A DNA stretch of 16,677 nucleotides from DATARH01 sp046724035 (GTDB taxonomy: Bacteria > Pseudomonadota > Alphaproteobacteria > ATCC43930 > CGMCC-115725), in contig JBKOVT010000334.1 in assembly GCA_046724035.1 (NCBI GenBank), positions 1 through 16,677 on the forward strand, written 5' to 3'. This document shows positions 14,019 through 16,677 of the stretch, one piece after another. The number at the start of each line of letters is the position of its first letter. The stretch's first letter is position 1. The position numbers and the translations under genes are program-made. The notes under the pieces are model-generated. The model saw nothing but the letters and a program-made list of their open reading frames with translations, was not told where the DNA came from and did no database searches.

Positions 14019-14807
14019 ATGATCGACAGCGCGCGCCTCGGATTGCCCGATTTTATACCGGGCAGCGTTTGGCTGGTCGGGGCGGGGCCGGGCGACCCTG
14101 GCCTCCTCTCCGCGCTGGCCTTGCACGCGCTCGACCGCGCCGATGTCGTCGTCTACGACGCCCTTGTCGACCCGCGCATCCTGGCTTTAGCGCCAGCGGG
14201 CGCGGCGCTCGACTACGCCGGAAAGCGCGGCGGACGGCCGTCACCAAGCCAGCCCGATATCTCGGCCCGGCTGATCCGGCTGGCACGAGAGGGGCGGCGG
14301 GTGTTGCGGCTGAAGGGCGGCGATCCCTGCGTCTTTGGCCGCGGTGGCGAGGAGGCGCTCGCCTTGGCCGAAGCCGCGATCCCCTTTCGCATCGTGCCGG
14401 GGATCACCGCGGGCATCGGCGGGCTCGCCTATGCAGGCATCCCGGTGACGCATCGTGACATCAACTCGGCGGTGACCTTTGTCACCGGTCACAGCAGCGG
14501 CGGCGCCGTGCCGAACGGGATCGATTGGGAGGCGATCGCGCGCGGCTCGCCGGTCATCGTGCTGTATATGGGATTGCGCCAACTCGGCGCGATCGCCGCG
14601 CGGCTCGTCGCGGCGGGACGCCGCGCGGAGGAGCCGGTCGCGATCGTCAGCAAGGCAACAACGCCGTCCCAGCGGGTGCTCGTGACGTCGCTGTCCGAAG
14701 CCGCGGCGTCAGCGGCGGCGGCGGGCATCGAGGGCCCCACGATTATCGCGATCGGTGAGGTGGTACAGCTCCGCAACCGGCTCGACTGGATCGGTGGCGC
14801 GGCGTGA
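14019..14807 (+). CDS. cobA: Uroporphyrinogen-III C-methyltransferase (SUMT)
   Basis: This 262-residue SAM-dependent tetrapyrrole methylase adds methyls at C2 and C7 of uroporphyrinogen III to give precorrin-2, the entry into corrin synthesis. It has the family order: VGAGPGDPGLL (20-30), YDALVDPRIL, LKGGDPCVFGRGGEE, VPGITAGIGGLAYAGIPVTHR and the C-terminal PTIIAIGEVV. It is a stand-alone SUMT without the CysG siroheme domains or a HemD fusion, which fits a dedicated cobalamin role. Its TGA overlaps the cobB GTG as GTGA, indicating translational coupling. It is divergent from cbiD. The start ATG has only AAGAG 2 nt upstream, too close to act as a normal ribosome site. Confidence 0.95.
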   Translation: MIDSARLGLPDFIPGSVWLVGAGPGDPGLLSALALHALDRADVVVYDALVDPRILALAPAGAALDYAGKRGGRPSPSQPDISARLIRLAREGRRVLRLKGGDPCVFGRGGEEALALAEAAIPFRIVPGITAGIGGLAYAGIPVTHRDINSAVTFVTGHSSGGAVPNGIDWEAIARGSPVIVLYMGLRQLGAIAARLVAAGRRAEEPVAIVSKATTPSQRVLVTSLSEAAASAAAAGIEGPTIIAIGEVVQLRNRLDWIGGAA

Positions 14808-16129
14808 TAAGGGGAGGCGGGCTGATCCTCGCCGCGCCGGCTTCGGGCAGCGGCAAGACGCTGATCGCCGCAGGCCTGCTGCGATGTTTGCGGCGCCGCG
14901 GCGTGCGGGTCGGCGCTGCAAAGGCGGGGCCCGACTATATCGATCCGACCTTTCACACCGCCGCGAGCGGCCGGCCCTGCATCAATCTCGACATGTGGGC
15001 GATGCGTCGCGCGACGCTCGCCGGGCTTGTCGCCGCCCTGGAGAGCGATGCCGAGTTCGTGCTGTGCGAAGGCGTTATGGGGTTGTTCGACGGCACCGGC
15101 CTCGATGGCGAGGCGGGCTCCACGGCGGAACTGGCGAAGCTCACAGGTTGGCCGGTCGTGCTGGTTGTCGATGCGCGGCGACAGGGCGCATCCGTGGCGG
15201 CGCTGGTCGGCGGCTTTGCGCGTCACGATCCGCAGGTGCCGCTCGCCGGCATCCTTTTCAATCGTGTCGCGGGAGAGCGGCATCGCGGCTTGCTTGCAAC
15301 CGCGCTGGCGCGGCATGTGCGGGGCATTCCATGCTTCGGCGCGATCCCGCTAGACCCGCGTTTGGCGTTGCCGGAACGGCATCTCGGCCTCGTCCCAGCC
15401 GGCGAATGTCGCGACACCGAAGCGGTCGTCGAGCGCGCCGCGGCAGTCGTGTCGGCATCGATCGACATCGACGCGCTGCTCGCGCTGGCGCGTCCCTCAA
15501 TGCTGAGCGGCGCTGCTGCCGCAATTCCGTTGCCGCCCCTCGGCCGGAGGATCGCCGTGGCGGGCGACGACGCGTTTGCGTTTGCCTATCCGGCGGTGCT
15601 CGAGGGGTGGCGACGGGCCGGCGCCGAATTGTCGTTCTTCTCGCCTCTGGCCGACGAGATGCCCGACACCGATGCGGATGCGATCTATTTGCCCGGCGGC
15701 TATCCCGAATTGCACGCCGGCCGGCTCGCCGCCGCCGAGCGATTTCTCGGAGGATTGCGCGATGCCCCGGCTGCCGGTGCGACCATTTACGGCGAGTGCG
15801 GCGGCTATATGGTGCTCGGCGAGGCGCTGACCGATGCCGAGGGGCATGTGCACCGCATGGCCGGGCTCTTGCCGCTCGCCACGAGCCTTGCCGAGCGCCG
15901 TCTGCATCTCGGCTATCGCAAGATCACCCTGTTGCAGAACGGTCCGCTCGGAACGGCGGGCATGCGCTTCCGCGGGCATGAGTTTCACTACGCGACGACG
16001 CTCTCCGCGCGTGGCGACACCTTGTTTGCCGTCGCGGATTCATGCGGGGTCGATTTCGGCCAAACCGGGCTGCGGCGCGGTTCAGTCGCCGGCTCGTTTA
16101 TGCATCTGATCGACCGCGACGAGGATTAG
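14804..16129 (+). CDS. cobB: Cobyrinate / hydrogenobyrinate a,c-diamide synthase
   Basis: This 441-residue ATP- and glutamine-dependent amidase converts the a and c carboxylates of the corrin to amides. The N-terminal domain has the P-loop APASGSGKT (11-19), then KAGPDYIDPTFH and CEGVMGLFDG, all typical of CobB/CbiA. The C-terminal class-I-like glutamine amidotransferase domain has YLPGGYPELHA, the nucleophile Cys332 in YGECGGYM, GYRKITLL and His434 in the closing FMHL. Starting at GTG 14804 puts the P-loop at its usual distance from the N-terminus. It overlaps cobA by 4 nt and converges on the ugpC-like gene with a 4-nt stop overlap (TTAG). Whether it acts on hydrogenobyrinic acid (aerobic) or cobyrinic acid depends on when cobalt is inserted, which the window does not show. 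Confidence 0.94.
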   Translation: MIRGGGLILAAPASGSGKTLIAAGLLRCLRRRGVRVGAAKAGPDYIDPTFHTAASGRPCINLDMWAMRRATLAGLVAALESDAEFVLCEGVMGLFDGTGLDGEAGSTAELAKLTGWPVVLVVDARRQGASVAALVGGFARHDPQVPLAGILFNRVAGERHRGLLATALARHVRGIPCFGAIPLDPRLALPERHLGLVPAGECRDTEAVVERAAAVVSASIDIDALLALARPSMLSGAAAAIPLPPLGRRIAVAGDDAFAFAYPAVLEGWRRAGAELSFFSPLADEMPDTDADAIYLPGGYPELHAGRLAAAERFLGGLRDAPAAGATIYGECGGYMVLGEALTDAEGHVHRMAGLLPLATSLAERRLHLGYRKITLLQNGPLGTAGMRFRGHEFHYATTLSARGDTLFAVADSCGVDFGQTGLRRGSVAGSFMHLIDRDED

Positions 16130-16677
16130 AGCCGCCGACCCGTATCCGGGTCGAACAGGTGAATGCGCTCAGCGCGGATCGCAAACCGGGCGGTGTCCCC
16201 CAGCGGCGGGGCGAAATGGCCCGGCGTGCGCGCGGTCATCCGTACGCCGTCGGAGAGCCGGCCGTGCAGGATCGTGTCGGCGCCGAGCCGCTCCAACAAT
16301 TCGATGCGCAGCGCGAGCGGACCATCGGGCGCGAGGTCGAGATGCTCGGGCCGCAACCCGACAAGCACGCGCCGATCTTGTGCCCCATCGGGCACAGCGA
16401 TCGGCAATACCGCCTCGGCGAACGCGACGCTGTTTCCGTCGAGCCGGCCGGGAACCAGGTTCATCGCCGGCGAGCCGATAAAGCCGGCGACAAAGGCGGT
16501 GGCGGGCTGCTCGTAGAGATCGAGCGGCCGGCCGATCTGATCGACATTGCCGGCATTCATGACGATGAGCCGATCGGCCAGAGTCATCGCCTCGACCTGG
16601 TCGTGCGTCACATAAAGCGAGGTGGTGCCGAGCTCCTGCTGCAACCGCTTGATCTCGACGCGCATCTGCACGCGCAA
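16126..16677 (-). CDS. ugpC: ABC transporter ATP-binding protein, UgpC/MalK type, C-terminal part
   Basis: The gene enters from the right edge. The first visible residues (LRVQMRVEIKRLQQEL) are internal, because the Walker A, signature and Walker B motifs that precede this point lie beyond base 16677. Visible are 183 residues: the H-loop VTHDQVEAMTLADR, the GRPLDLYEQPATAFVAGFIGSPAMNL segment characteristic of sugar-type importers, and a TOBE/MOI regulatory domain with VGLRPEHL and a final RIHLFDPDTGRRL. This ATPase class drives ABC importers for carbohydrates, polyols or sn-glycerol 3-phosphate. UgpC is the best match by eye, but the permease and binding-protein genes that would settle the substrate are outside the window. 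The TAA overlaps the cobB TAG by 3 of the 4 bases in TTAG. Confidence 0.85.
   Translation of the reverse strand: MRVQMRVEIKRLQQELGTTSLYVTHDQVEAMTLADRLIVMNAGNVDQIGRPLDLYEQPATAFVAGFIGSPAMNLVPGRLDGNSVAFAEAVLPIAVPDGAQDRRVLVGLRPEHLDLAPDGPLALRIELLERLGADTILHGRLSDGVRMTARTPGHFAPPLGDTARFAIRAERIHLFDPDTGRRL

Noticed and set aside
14755..15981. 408-codon Arg/Ala-rich frame overlapping cobB
   Set aside because: It is a frame-shifted shadow of cobB on the same strand, with no motifs.

Overview
The window reads as a piece of a GC-rich alphaproteobacterial chromosome. The evidence is high GC at third codon positions, GTG and TTG starts, dense packing with many 4-nt overlaps, an OxlT-type MFS carrier, a Nu-class (YfcG-like) GST, a UgpC-type ABC ATPase and a cobalamin set containing cbiD together with cobK. 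The placement is inference from gene content; no marker gene fixes the genus. I see no mobile element, prophage, CRISPR array or strong compositional island. No gene-free stretch exceeds 300 bases; the longest are about 190-215 bases.

Layout, left to right. (1) 1-2000: the 3' part of a cupin gene (+), a small lipoprotein (-), and an integral-membrane acyltransferase 3 protein (+) probably starting at TTG. (2) 1994-5021: an oxalate/formate-type MFS antiporter (-) divergent from a secreted S10 serine carboxypeptidase (+). They are separated by an AT-rich region with repeated GTTAAC words, and the peptidase has no clear start codon. (3) 5056-6078: a tRNA-Leu(CAG) with a recognisable sigma-70 promoter, a 60-residue UVR-motif-like protein (-), and a DoxX-family membrane protein (+). 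(4) 6085-8835: an S9 prolyl-oligopeptidase-type peptidase (-) divergent from a YfcG-like GST (+), which ends in a hairpin/T-run terminator. (5) 8910-13951, all on the minus strand: cbiD, cobK and an exported ankyrin-repeat protein, each start overlapping the preceding stop in ATGA, followed by an agmatinase-family ureohydrolase and a type-B carboxylesterase. (6) 14019-16129 (+): cobA (SUMT) and cobB, overlapping in GTGA, divergent from cbiD across only 67 bp. (7) 16126-16677 (-): the C-terminal part of a ugpC-like ABC ATPase running off the right edge.

The functional core is cobalamin (vitamin B12) biosynthesis. CobA makes precorrin-2, CbiD and CobK act at the C1-methylation/deacylation and precorrin-6A reduction steps, and CobB amidates the a and c side chains. 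The remaining corrin genes (cobG, H, I, J, L, M and the cobaltochelatase) are not here. The rest is mostly scattered metabolic and exported enzymes in separate transcription units.

I did not find a convincing undescribed multi-gene system. The items most worth a second look are the missing start codon and GTTAAC repeats at the S10 peptidase, the exported ankyrin protein coupled to the B12 genes, the cbiD/cobK pairing, and several genes with a -10-like box almost touching the start codon.
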